43,912 bases of DNA from a virus, in the IMG/VR virus record IMGVR_UViG_3300009103_000060, positions 1 to 43,912 of that record; one strand, written 5' to 3'. Made by a program: the position numbers and the translations under genes. The notes below the pieces were generated by a model, which was not told where the DNA came from, made no database searches, and saw only the letters and a list, made by a program, of their open reading frames with translations. Of this stretch, positions 6,181 through 13,177 are shown in pieces (the stretch's first letter is position 1; each line of letters starts with the position of its first letter).

Positions 6181-7111
6181 CTTTAAGAAGTACACAAAGA
6201 TAACTAATCATTACAACGTGCCTATGGGTCGTTTAATGGGTATTCCAAACTATCATAAGACTAGTTGGATTATCACTGAGAAACTGGATGGTGCTAATTT
6301 TTCAGTTATCATCACTAAAGATAATATTCAGTTTGCTTCACGTAATCGTGTGTTAGATGAAAATGAATCGTTCTTTAACTGGCAAGAAGTTATGGGTCGT
6401 TATCGTGAGCAACTAATGACATTCACTTATTGGATGCTCAACAATGGTTATGAGTCGATGCACATCTACGGTGAGCTCTTTGGAGCAGGTGTTCAGAAAC
6501 GTATTCACTATCGGGATGATCAAGACTTCAGAATCTTTGATATGAGACTTAATGGTGAATACATTCCAGTTGGTGAGACAATCAAGATTCTAATGGATAC
6601 TGACACTACTGATATGTTTGTCCCTATAGTAACCTACAAGAACACCCTTCAGGAAGCCCTAGAAGTGAGCCCTGAGGGCCTTAAGGTGGAAGGTGTGGGT
6701 AGAGAGGTAGAAGGGTTCGTAATCGCTCCGTATGACGAATTATTGTACCTTGACCTTTATACACCAGTTCGTATTAAACATAAGACTAAAGCCTTTTGTG
6801 ATAAGATGAATGTCAAAGCAAAAGTTCGTAAGAAGTTTGAAGGTTCACATGAGTACCAGGTTCTTAAACCAATTTGGGATTCAATGATCAATGAAAACAG
6901 AGTGTTGGATTTATACTCTAAGCATGGTAAAATCCAAGACCCAAGTGAAATTGGTAAATATATTAAGTTGATGATCGAAGACGTTAAAGAAGACTTCTTC
7001 GAAGATAATATGGAACTCTTCAAAGGTCTGGACAAGGCTGAACAGAAGAAGCTTATTGGATCAACAGGAAGCTTGGTAGCCCCTCTAATCAAACAATCAA
7101 TGAAAGACTAA
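6173..7111 (+). CDS. RNA ligase, T4 Rnl2 type, 312 aa
   Basis: Seals 3'-OH/5'-PO4 nicks in duplex RNA using ATP, through a covalent lysine-AMP. Nucleotidyltransferase motifs are visible in order: motif I EKLDGANF with Lys37, motif III IYGELFGAG, motif IV VEGFVIAP, and motif V RIKHKTKAF. The opening (FKKYTKITNHYN) and length fit Rnl2 proteins (T4 Rnl2 is 334 aa). I chose the ATG at 6173 because it overlaps the endonuclease stop. An RNA ligase is not part of the T7 core set. Its position immediately before a run of tRNA and tRNA-like elements suggests tRNA repair or sealing, for example after cleavage by host anticodon nucleases. Confidence 0.93.
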   Translation: MNNFKKYTKITNHYNVPMGRLMGIPNYHKTSWIITEKLDGANFSVIITKDNIQFASRNRVLDENESFFNWQEVMGRYREQLMTFTYWMLNNGYESMHIYGELFGAGVQKRIHYRDDQDFRIFDMRLNGEYIPVGETIKILMDTDTTDMFVPIVTYKNTLQEALEVSPEGLKVEGVGREVEGFVIAPYDELLYLDLYTPVRIKHKTKAFCDKMNVKAKVRKKFEGSHEYQVLKPIWDSMINENRVLDLYSKHGKIQDPSEIGKYIKLMIEDVKEDFFEDNMELFKGLDKAEQKKLIGSTGSLVAPLIKQSMKD

Positions 7112-7112
7112 T

Positions 7113-7274
7113 GTGAAAGACTTAACAAGAATTGAAGGTATTATAAAAAAGAAACATAAAAAGTGTAAAGGAAAGGGCTGCCGAAAGTGTAACCATAGTG
7201 GTTATCTTTATGAGGTGTCCGATCTCGGAGCTAAGAACCTTCTAACATTAATTAATAACTTAATAAAGGATTGA
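7113..7274 (+). CDS. Small Cys-rich (zinc-ribbon-like) protein, 53 aa, GTG start
   Basis: Reads from a GTG at 7113, two bases after the ligase stop; the ATG at 7111 is followed at once by TGA. The protein begins VKDLTRIEGIIKKKHKK and contains CKGKGCRKCNHSGYLYE, a compact CxxxxCxxC motif of the CxGxG kind seen in DnaJ-type zinc centres. The same motif type occurs in the 7919 and 40671 products. The start is uncertain because no good Shine-Dalgarno sequence is visible. Confidence 0.6.
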   Translation: MKDLTRIEGIIKKKHKKCKGKGCRKCNHSGYLYEVSDLGAKNLLTLINNLIKD

Positions 7275-7277
7275 ACG

Positions 7278-7370
7278 ATGGAAAAGAAATTTGATACTGC
7301 TGACATGGTAGTTGTACTGGTCGTGCTGGAGCTGCAATATCTTGGATTGATCGCGTTATTGGTGGCGTAG
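7278..7370 (+). CDS. Possible small hydrophobic peptide, 30 aa (maybe frameshifted)
   Basis: An ATG at 7278 after AAAGGATTGAACG gives MEKKFDTADM followed by a hydrophobic stretch ending at TAG 7370. A different frame over the second half encodes GRAGAAISWIDRVIGGVAII then stop at 7384-7386, which looks more like a natural small membrane domain. The intact gene may have been one longer protein now split by a one-base change, or it may use frameshifting. Low confidence in either reading. Confidence 0.4.
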   Translation: MEKKFDTADMVVVLVVLELQYLGLIALLVA

Positions 7371-7499
7371 CGATTATTATACTTTAGATTAAGTGTAATT
7401 GGGTGTGACAGGTATTGCCTTGTTGTATTTAGCGATAGTGACAAAAATACTCTGCCAATTTCAAAAGAGTTTGAAGGAATCTCTCTAAAAAACCCACGT

Positions 7500-7523
7500 C
7501 GATGTGGATAACTTTACACATCG
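7500..7523. repeat. Perfect 7-bp hairpin just before the tRNA-like element
   Basis: CGATGTG (7500-7506) and CACATCG (7517-7523) form a perfect stem with a 10-nt loop, 6 nt upstream of the tRNA-like acceptor. No T tract follows, so it is more likely an RNA processing signal than a terminator. The rest of 7371-7529 holds no gene I can see. Confidence 0.6.
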
Positions 7524-7529
7524 GCATTA

Positions 7530-7665
7530 CAGCGAGTAGCTCAATCGGTAGAGCTGGAGCATTGGAGCTCTGAAGGTGCCTCGGATATGTGGGCTTCCCA
7601 AGACATGGGAACCTGACCCAACGAAGAGGATAAATGTGTAGGTTCGAATCCTACCTCGCTGACCA
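7530..7665 (+). tRNA. tRNA-like element of 136 nt with oversized central insert
   Basis: It has a perfect 7-bp acceptor (7530-7536 CAGCGAG with 7655-7661 CTCGCTG), then A and encoded CCA; a perfect D-stem (GCTC/GAGC) with loop AATCGGTA; and a perfect T-arm (GTAGG TTCGAAT CCTAC, 7638-7654). Between the D and T arms there are 83 nt instead of about 23. A 5-bp stem with a 6-nt loop (GGAGC ATTGGA GCTCT, 7556-7571) is not a canonical anticodon arm. The remainder folds as a three-tier hairpin (CCTC/GAGG, TGGG/CCCA, TTCCC AAGACAT GGGAA, 7579-7629). No anticodon can be assigned. It may be an intron-containing tRNA, a tRNA with a giant variable arm, or a tRNA mimic. Confidence 0.7.
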
Positions 7666-7716
7666 AATTGATATGAAATGAAACAAAGGAGATTCTGAAA
7701 TGAAGTGGAAAGGGTT

Positions 7717-7929
7717 ATGAGTAATAACTTAATCGAAGATGTTTCTGTATGTCGCCCTAAGAGACCCTCTAAGTGTCGCTCTTGTGGTAAGCCTATACAG
7801 TGTGATATATTAGGTATTAAGATGAAAGGTCAACGAGGTTTTAATGATCTATGGTTCCATTGGTCTTGTTGGAATCAGATTGTAAGTAAAGTTGATAGAC
7901 AACAAAGGATGGCTATAAATGACAACTGA
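7717..7929 (+). CDS. Small zinc-finger-like protein, 70 aa
   Basis: Begins MSNNLIEDVSVCRPKRPSKC. It contains CRSCGKPIQC and later WFHWSCW, four or more cysteines with a histidine that could bind zinc. The ATG at 7717 sits within TTATGA, where a six-codon ORF (ATG 7700, MKWKGL, after a strong AAAGGAG) stops. Translation may therefore be coupled to that leader; the in-frame GTG at 7705 is the alternative start. The 3' end overlaps the next gene by 11 nt. Confidence 0.7.
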   Translation: MSNNLIEDVSVCRPKRPSKCRSCGKPIQCDILGIKMKGQRGFNDLWFHWSCWNQIVSKVDRQQRMAINDN

Positions 7930-8146
7930 AGAAATTATTACATGTGGCATGTGTAACGGCTCAGGAAGAGCCCTCAAAGAGACTGGTGAAATAGACCTTG
8001 AGAGTCGTGACTTGAAGGTGAAGAAAGTGATTCCTTGTAGGACTTGTAGAGGTACTGGTAGAATGTTTAAGGTTGTCAGTACAATAATAAAACCTTTTGA
8101 CCAAGATGTCTTTGATGAATTTTTAAAGAATCAAGGTAGATATTAG
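7919..8146 (+). CDS. DnaJ-type zinc-centre protein, 75 aa
   Basis: Begins MTTEEIITCGMCNGSGRALK and has a second motif PCRTCRGTGRMFK. Two CxxCxGxG repeats are the hallmark of the DnaJ cysteine-rich zinc centre, here without a J domain. Such stand-alone proteins are seen in phages; the binding partner is unknown. It starts inside the preceding gene (ATGACAAC) and is followed by an AGGAAGGAGG ribosome binding site for the next gene. Confidence 0.72.
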   Translation: MTTEEIITCGMCNGSGRALKETGEIDLESRDLKVKKVIPCRTCRGTGRMFKVVSTIIKPFDQDVFDEFLKNQGRY

Positions 8147-8159
8147 GAAGGAGGTTACA

Positions 8160-8312
8160 ATGAAATGTATTAAAGATACAAATGGTAAAGTTACTAGAGT
8201 CTCTAATGAAGAGGCTTCTAAGAAAGTTGCTTCAGGTGAATACCAACAACTGCTCTTGATGTTACGCTTCCCTAAGAAGGAATGGAAAACATGGAGTAAC
8301 ACAATTAAGTAA
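8160..8312 (+). CDS. Small basic protein, 50 aa
   Basis: A very strong RBS (AGGAAGGAGGTTACA) precedes the ATG at 8160. The protein starts MKCIKDTNGKVTRVSNEEAS and ends in a basic/aromatic tail (RFPKKEWKTWSNTIK). The NEEASKKVASGEY segment resembles a short motif repeatedly seen in small phage proteins. It was below the usual size cutoff but has normal codon use and good initiation signals. Function unknown. Confidence 0.65.
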   Translation: MKCIKDTNGKVTRVSNEEASKKVASGEYQQLLLMLRFPKKEWKTWSNTIK

Positions 8313-8325
8313 AATCAAAACTCTT

Positions 8326-8417
8326 CTAAGAGTAAGGTTTTGATAGGTTGAAGGATCGATGGGTGAATAGAGATTCCCATCCGCCTATTAGTGAGGTTCA
8401 ATTCCTCACCTCTTAGT
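8326..8417 (+). tRNA. tRNA-like element, about 92 nt, anticodon not assignable
   Basis: A perfect 7-bp acceptor-like stem (8326-8332 CTAAGAG with 8410-8416 CTCTTAG) encloses a strong T-arm (GTGAGG TTCAATT CCTCAC, 8391-8409, 6 bp). The middle hairpin (GATGGG/CCCATC, 8358-8381) has a 12-nt loop rather than 7. The 3' end is T then CAG, so CCA is not encoded. It ends 2 nt before tRNA-His. It may be a decayed or intron-bearing tRNA, or a processing element. Confidence 0.5.
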
Positions 8418-8419
8418 CA

Positions 8420-8495
8420 GCGAGTTGTAGTGTAATTGGTAGCACTCTTGGTTGTGATCCAAGCAGTGAGGATTCGAATTCCTCCTTCTCGACCA
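8420..8495 (+). tRNA. tRNA-His (anticodon GTG)
   Basis: Canonical anticodon arm CTTGG TTGTGAT CCAAG gives anticodon GTG. There is a D-arm (GTG ... TAATTGGTAG ... CAC), a T-arm GAGGA TTCGAAT TCCTC, and encoded CCA. The acceptor (CGAGTTG with CTTCTCG) has two T-T mismatches, and the G at 8420 could be the extra G-1 typical of tRNA-His. The discriminator is A, whereas bacterial tRNA-His usually has C. The weakened acceptor raises the question of whether it is aminoacylated by the host enzyme. Confidence 0.8.
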
Positions 8496-8501
8496 AATAA
8501 T

Positions 8502-8559
8502 GGGAGTACTCTTGGTGAGATCCTAGGTAGATGTGGGTTCGATTCCCCTTGCTCCCCCA
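8502..8559 (+). tRNA. Mini tRNA-like element lacking a D-arm, 58 nt
   Basis: Acceptor GGGAGTA (8502-8508) pairs with TGCTCCC (8550-8556) over 7 bp including one wobble, followed by CCA. The T-arm is GTGGG TTCGATT CCCCT with one mismatch. Between acceptor and T-arm there are only 24 nt, containing CTTGG TGAGATC CTAGG, a 5-bp stem with a 7-nt loop but no U33. The D-arm is absent. The anticodon-arm region resembles that of the adjacent tRNA-His, so this looks like a partially deleted duplicate. Confidence 0.5.
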
Positions 8560-8588
8560 ATTAAAGTCATTAATAAAGGAGAAAAAAT

Positions 8589-8921
8589 ATGACTACTGAA
8601 GAAATGATTGAACAACGTGAGCAACAAGCTCAATGCAGACATTACTGGTTAGAAGCTATGCGGAGTGGTGAATATGCTCAGTGTACAAATTCGTATCGTA
8701 AGAAGTTTCGTCAAGGTAATGTTGAATGGGAAGAGTTTGATCCCGTTGGTGTGGCCAGGGTTATATTCGAAAACTGTTATTCAGAAGAGAATGTAAGTAA
8801 GATCACTGGTGTACGTTTGCAAGTTATCAAAGAGGCTGTCGAATTAAATGATTCGGGATACTCTTGGGATGAGATTGCAGACTTCATTGAAGAGAACTTT
8901 GAAAAGGATGTGACAATATGA
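8589..8921 (+). CDS. Hypothetical acidic protein, 110 aa
   Basis: A good RBS (AAAGGAGAAAAAAT) precedes the ATG. The sequence MTTEEMIEQREQQAQCRHYW is largely helical and acidic, ending in YSWDEIADFIEENFEKDVTI. The segment SEENVSKITGVRLQVIKEAVELND resembles a small helix-turn-helix, but this is not firm. It shares the MTTEE opening with the 7919 product. The last 4 nt overlap the dNMP kinase start. Confidence 0.75.
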   Translation: MTTEEMIEQREQQAQCRHYWLEAMRSGEYAQCTNSYRKKFRQGNVEWEEFDPVGVARVIFENCYSEENVSKITGVRLQVIKEAVELNDSGYSWDEIADFIEENFEKDVTI

Positions 8922-9526
8922 AGATAATTGGTTTTGGTCACCGCTCTAGAAGTGGTAAAGATACGGCTGCGGATTTTATTGTAGATAGTTTGAATGAATG
9001 GTCGGCCGTTGTAGAGTCCTCTTTGAATGCAGGTATCGTACCTTTCCCTGGTCAGCCCTGGTTTGTGAAGTTGTCCTTTGCAAGTCTCCTTAAGGAAACC
9101 TGTAGGGAATTCTTTCCGTTACTTGAAAGTGAACAGTACTACAACGATCATCCTGAATATCGTACTGTGTTGATTCAACCTTATGGTATGACACCAGTAC
9201 AGATTTGGGTACATGTTGGTACAGCTTTACGTGAAGTTAATCCTAAGATTTGGATTGAGCTTCTAGACCGTAAGCTTAAGAAGATGCCTGATGTAGATGT
9301 TGTAGTTATCCCCGATGTACGTCAGCATAATGAAGTTGAATATATTAAAAGTATGGGCGGTGTTTGTGTTAAAATTAATCGTGACATTGAAAAACAAAGC
9401 GGTGCATCTATCGATGATGTACTGGAAGATTTCGATGGTTGGGATTACGTTATTAATAATGATGACACTTTAGATTCCTTCCTTACAAAGATTGAAGCTC
9501 TAAAATTAAAGGTAATATATGGCTAA
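8918..9526 (+). CDS. Deoxynucleoside monophosphate kinase-like P-loop protein, 202 aa
   Basis: The P-loop GHRSRSGKDTAADF (Lys14) near the N terminus and the later VVIPDVRQHNEVEYIKSMGG fit the phage deoxynucleotide monophosphate kinase family (T4 gene 1 type). This family phosphorylates dNMPs to supply replication. The GKDT signature and the downstream PDxR motif are shared by that group. It sits between a small ORF and primase-helicase with overlapping ends, so it is part of the replication operon. Substrate specificity cannot be read from the sequence. Confidence 0.8.
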   Translation: MKIIGFGHRSRSGKDTAADFIVDSLNEWSAVVESSLNAGIVPFPGQPWFVKLSFASLLKETCREFFPLLESEQYYNDHPEYRTVLIQPYGMTPVQIWVHVGTALREVNPKIWIELLDRKLKKMPDVDVVVIPDVRQHNEVEYIKSMGGVCVKINRDIEKQSGASIDDVLEDFDGWDYVINNDDTLDSFLTKIEALKLKVIYG

Positions 9527-11102
9527 AGAAGCATGTGAAAAGTGTGGCTCAAGTGATGCTAAAGAGGTGTACGAAGATGGACACTCTCATTGCTTTTCAT
9601 GTGGTGACCATATAAGTGCTGAAGGGGAGTCAGTTAAATCTGAACTCTATGTCGAAGATAAGGTATTCAAAAGATTAAAGACTCGTAACATTGATCAAGC
9701 TACCTGTGAGAAGTATGGTTACTTCACTAAGGACGGTAAGCAGTGGGCACCTTATTATAATCAAGGCGGTAAACTAATTGGTTATAAACAACGTACCAAA
9801 GACAAAGAATTCTATTGGAAGGGTTCTTCAAAAGGTACTATGTTATTTGGACAGCAGTTATGGAAGAAAGGTAGTGGTAAGAAAGTTACCGTTACTGAAG
9901 GTGAGTTAGATGCCTTGGCAATCTCTCAAGCTTTCGATCTGAAGTGGCCTGTAGTGTCAGTTCCAAACGGTGCTCAAGGTGCCATCAAGGCAATCAAAGA
10001 AAACTTTGAATGGTTAAATTCATTTGAAGAAATTGTCTTTGCTTTTGATAATGATAAGGCAGGCCAAGAGGCAGTTAAAGAGTGTGCTGAGATATTCCCT
10101 TTTGGGAAAGTTAAAGTGGTCTCTTATCCTGACGGCTGTAAGGATGCTTGTGATTTACTTAAGTTTAATCATGCATTGGTACAACGTTTAGTTTGGGATG
10201 CTTATCAATACAGCCCTGATGACATCCTTTGTGGTGAAGACTTACGTGCTGAGATTCACAAAGAACCTGTTGTTGGTTTACCTTTTAATTGCTTTCCCGA
10301 ATTAAGTGAAAAGTTAAAAGGATTACGTAAGCATGAGTTCTACTTGTTTTCAGCAGGTAGTGGTCTAGGTAAGACTACTGCTGCACATGAGATAGGCTAC
10401 GACTTGCTTATGAATTCAAATCAAAAGATCGGAATAGTTGCCCTTGAGGATACCAAAAGGGACACTGCTGAGAGATATCTAAGTATGCACCTAGATAAAC
10501 CCTTAAGGCATGACCGTGAAGGAGTTACAAGTGAAGACTTGGATAGGGCTTATGATGAGACTATTGCATTGGGTAATTGGTTTTTGTATGACCACTTTGG
10601 TTCTCTTGATTGCGATAGGTTAATAAGTAAGCTTGAATACTTTGCAAGTGCGTTACAAGTTGACTGGATTATCCTTGATCACATTTCTATTGTGGTCAGT
10701 GGTAACGATACAGCTGATGAACGTAAAGACATTGATAAACTAATGACAGGAATGAACAGCTTAATTAAGAAGTTCCCTGTAGGTATCATTGCAATCGTTC
10801 ACTTGAAACGTCCTGCTCAAGGTAAAAGTTATAACGAAGGTAGACAGGTATCACTATCTGATCTACGTGGTTCAGCAGGTCTTGAACAAATGAGTACTGC
10901 TGTAATTGGTTTCGAAGGCGACCAACAAGATGAAGAGATTAAGAACTTACGACAGGTAAGAATCTTAAAGAATCGTGATGTTGGTTGGGTCGGTAAGGTA
11001 CCAGGCTGTCTTGAATATATTCCCGAAACAGGAAGACTTATTCAAAGCGAAGAACCTTGTCCCTTTGATGATGAAACCTCAGATGATAATAATGAGTTCT
11101 AA
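9519..11102 (+). CDS. Primase-helicase, T7 gp4-like, 527 aa
   Basis: One protein carries primase and hexameric helicase. The zinc-binding domain has Cys6, Cys9, Cys25 and Cys28. The TOPRIM motif is VTEGELDA (Glu127) with AFDNDKAGQEA downstream. The helicase Walker A is AGSGLGKTT (Lys285), Walker B lies at IILDHISIV, and motifs 3/4 at IAIVHLKRP and SDLRGSAGLEQMS. The acidic tail (DDETSDDNNEF) parallels the C terminus of T7 gp4 that contacts DNA polymerase. T7 gp4 is 566 aa. It overlaps the dNMP kinase gene by 8 nt. Confidence 0.96.
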   Translation: MAKEACEKCGSSDAKEVYEDGHSHCFSCGDHISAEGESVKSELYVEDKVFKRLKTRNIDQATCEKYGYFTKDGKQWAPYYNQGGKLIGYKQRTKDKEFYWKGSSKGTMLFGQQLWKKGSGKKVTVTEGELDALAISQAFDLKWPVVSVPNGAQGAIKAIKENFEWLNSFEEIVFAFDNDKAGQEAVKECAEIFPFGKVKVVSYPDGCKDACDLLKFNHALVQRLVWDAYQYSPDDILCGEDLRAEIHKEPVVGLPFNCFPELSEKLKGLRKHEFYLFSAGSGLGKTTAAHEIGYDLLMNSNQKIGIVALEDTKRDTAERYLSMHLDKPLRHDREGVTSEDLDRAYDETIALGNWFLYDHFGSLDCDRLISKLEYFASALQVDWIILDHISIVVSGNDTADERKDIDKLMTGMNSLIKKFPVGIIAIVHLKRPAQGKSYNEGRQVSLSDLRGSAGLEQMSTAVIGFEGDQQDEEIKNLRQVRILKNRDVGWVGKVPGCLEYIPETGRLIQSEEPCPFDDETSDDNNEF

Positions 11103-11118
11103 TTAAGGAGTGAGAATT

Positions 11119-12984
11119 ATGAACCTAAATTATGATGCTGAGTTACTAGAACATCTGTTGACTAATAAAGACAGTGTTGTAGTAGCTGACATTGAAACTG
11201 ATGGACTTCTAGATGTGTGTACTAAAGTTCATTGTATCGCTTACCAAACCTATGGTAGTGGTCAAACTGAAATTAAAGATCCTCATAATTATATGGAAGC
11301 AATAGAGGCTATTAATTCTCACAAATTATTAGTAATGCATAATGGGCATGGTTTTGACGAACCTGCCCTAAAGAAACTTGGACATGATATCAAACCTATA
11401 GTCATTGATACATTAGTATTGAGTCGTTATTTGTTCCCTAACATCAACGACATCGATTCTAAAGAGATAGCTAAAGGACGATACCATCTCAATCCAAAGA
11501 TGCGTCGAGCTCCCCATTCATTGGGTGCTTGGGGTGTCCGTTTAGGGTTCCTTAAGGGCAACTTTGGGGACACTACAGATTGGGCTGAATGGAGTCCTGA
11601 GATGTCTGAGTATTGTGGTCGTGATGTAGATGTTAATGTAAAGCTACTTGAGTTCTTACTTGAAAAGGTTAAGAGCTGGAATGCCTTTACAATGGAACAG
11701 AAAGTTAGTTCTATTATTCAACGTCAGACACAAGCAGGTTGGCAATTCGATGTACGTAAAGCTGAAGAATTGTATGGTGCTTTGATTACCCGTAAACGAC
11801 AAATTGAAACTGAGTTAAGACACACATTTCCTCAACGTCTAAAGGCTAAGAACCCAGGCAAGGTGTTTACACCTAAACGTGATAACAAAGCTATGGGCTA
11901 CAGTGCAGGTGTTCCTTGTACTAAAGTTCATTGGGTTGAATTCAATCCCTCTAGTGACGATCATATTAGATACGAGTTAGAACGTAGATATGGATTCAAG
12001 AGTTGGGAAAAAACAGGTAGTGGTAAGGGCTCCGTTAAAGGTGAGATCCTAGACCAACTTGCAGAGATAGGTTACAAAGGACAAGCAGTTCCCGAAGCTG
12101 AGTTACTTGCTGATTATAAAAACATAATCAAGATAGCAGGTATGATTGGATCGGGTGATCGTTCTTGGTTACAGCTTGTAAAGGATGGTCGTATTCACGG
12201 TAATATAATTACATGTGGTGCAGCGACTGCCCGTATGAGTCATAACAACCCTAACGTAGCTCAAGTACCGAGTGGTAAAGTTAGATGGGGTAAAGAATGT
12301 CGAGAGTTATTTATAGCTCCCGAAGGTTACTCTGTTGTAGGTGCTGATGCTAGCGGATTAGAAGCTCGTTGTTTGGCACATTACTTAGCACGTTATGATG
12401 GTGGTAAGTTTACTCGTGAACTATTGGAAGGTGATATACATACAGCAAACCAAAAAGCAGCAGGATTACCCTCTAGAGACCTTGCTAAGACGTTCTTCTA
12501 TGCATTCATGTATGGAGCAGGTAACGGAAAACTAGGGTCGTTCCTGGGTGGTTCCTTTAAGGAAGGTAAGAAGTTACGTGAAAAGTTCCTTCGAAACTTC
12601 CCTGCATTAGGTAAGCTCAGCGAAGCTGTTGTTAGGAATGCTCTAAAGAATGGTTATCTAAGAACTATTGATGGTAGACATTTACCTATACGAAGTACAC
12701 ACAGTGCACTAAACACTCTGTTACAAAGTTGTGGTGCCATTATAATGAAACGTGCGTTAGTTATTGCTGAAGAAAAGTTAAGTTCTAGGTTTAATTATGG
12801 GACTGATTATGTATTTATCGGCAATATTCACGACGAACTTCAAATGCAAGTTAGGAATGGACTTGAAGAAGAGGTTGGTAAGATCCTAGTTGAAGGTATG
12901 GTCGAAGCAGGTGAATACTATAACTTCAGATGTCCACTTGATGGAGAATATCAGTACGGCTCAAGTTGGGCAGAAACGCATTAG
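11119..12984 (+). CDS. DNA polymerase, family A, T7 gp5-like, 621 aa
   Basis: Replicative polymerase with a 3'-5' exonuclease. The exonuclease motif I DIETDG has Asp24 and Glu26. Polymerase motif A VGADASGLEAR has Asp410, motif B is AKTFFYAFMYGAGNGKLG, and motif C IHDELQM has Asp572. I chose the ATG at 11119 (TAAGGAGTGAGAATT upstream) over the in-frame GTG at 11110. It is shorter than T7 gp5 (704), with a reduced thumb region. Residues 284-294 (RYELERRYGFK) are encoded by a 34-nt stretch identical to part of the methyltransferase gene. Whether it uses a processivity factor like thioredoxin is unknown. Confidence 0.96.
   Translation: MNLNYDAELLEHLLTNKDSVVVADIETDGLLDVCTKVHCIAYQTYGSGQTEIKDPHNYMEAIEAINSHKLLVMHNGHGFDEPALKKLGHDIKPIVIDTLVLSRYLFPNINDIDSKEIAKGRYHLNPKMRRAPHSLGAWGVRLGFLKGNFGDTTDWAEWSPEMSEYCGRDVDVNVKLLEFLLEKVKSWNAFTMEQKVSSIIQRQTQAGWQFDVRKAEELYGALITRKRQIETELRHTFPQRLKAKNPGKVFTPKRDNKAMGYSAGVPCTKVHWVEFNPSSDDHIRYELERRYGFKSWEKTGSGKGSVKGEILDQLAEIGYKGQAVPEAELLADYKNIIKIAGMIGSGDRSWLQLVKDGRIHGNIITCGAATARMSHNNPNVAQVPSGKVRWGKECRELFIAPEGYSVVGADASGLEARCLAHYLARYDGGKFTRELLEGDIHTANQKAAGLPSRDLAKTFFYAFMYGAGNGKLGSFLGGSFKEGKKLREKFLRNFPALGKLSEAVVRNALKNGYLRTIDGRHLPIRSTHSALNTLLQSCGAIIMKRALVIAEEKLSSRFNYGTDYVFIGNIHDELQMQVRNGLEEEVGKILVEGMVEAGEYYNFRCPLDGEYQYGSSWAETH
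11968..12001 (+). repeat. 34-nt perfect repeat shared with the methyltransferase gene (41779-41812)
   Basis: Bases 11968-12001 equal 41779-41812 exactly. After one mismatch the next four bases agree too. Both copies are read in the same frame. Such identity between unrelated genes about 30 kb apart is not expected by chance. Confidence 0.95.
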
Positions 12985-12991
12985 GAGGTAT

Positions 12992-13177
12992 ATGAATAAA
13001 CCAACATGTCATCACGGGGTGGTAGGTTACTGCCACTCCTGTAAAGATGAATTAAGTGAAGCTTTCTTTAGTAAAGCAAATCCACTTATTGAAAAAGGTT
13101 TACCTGCAAGTCGGGTAATGAAGTTAGTTAAGACTAGTAAGAACGCACAAAAAAGAAAAAGGAAGAAAAGAAAATGA
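12992..13177 (+). CDS. Small Cys-rich basic protein, 61 aa
   Basis: The ATG at 12992 follows a perfect AGGAGG 5 nt upstream. The N terminus has a possible zinc site (PTCHHGVVGYCHSCKDE). The middle is helical, and the C terminus is extremely lysine/arginine rich (KTSKNAQKRKRKKRK), suggesting nucleic-acid binding. It lies between DNA polymerase and exonuclease and overlaps the next gene by 4 nt. No family recognised. Confidence 0.72.
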   Translation: MNKPTCHHGVVGYCHSCKDELSEAFFSKANPLIEKGLPASRVMKLVKTSKNAQKRKRKKRK

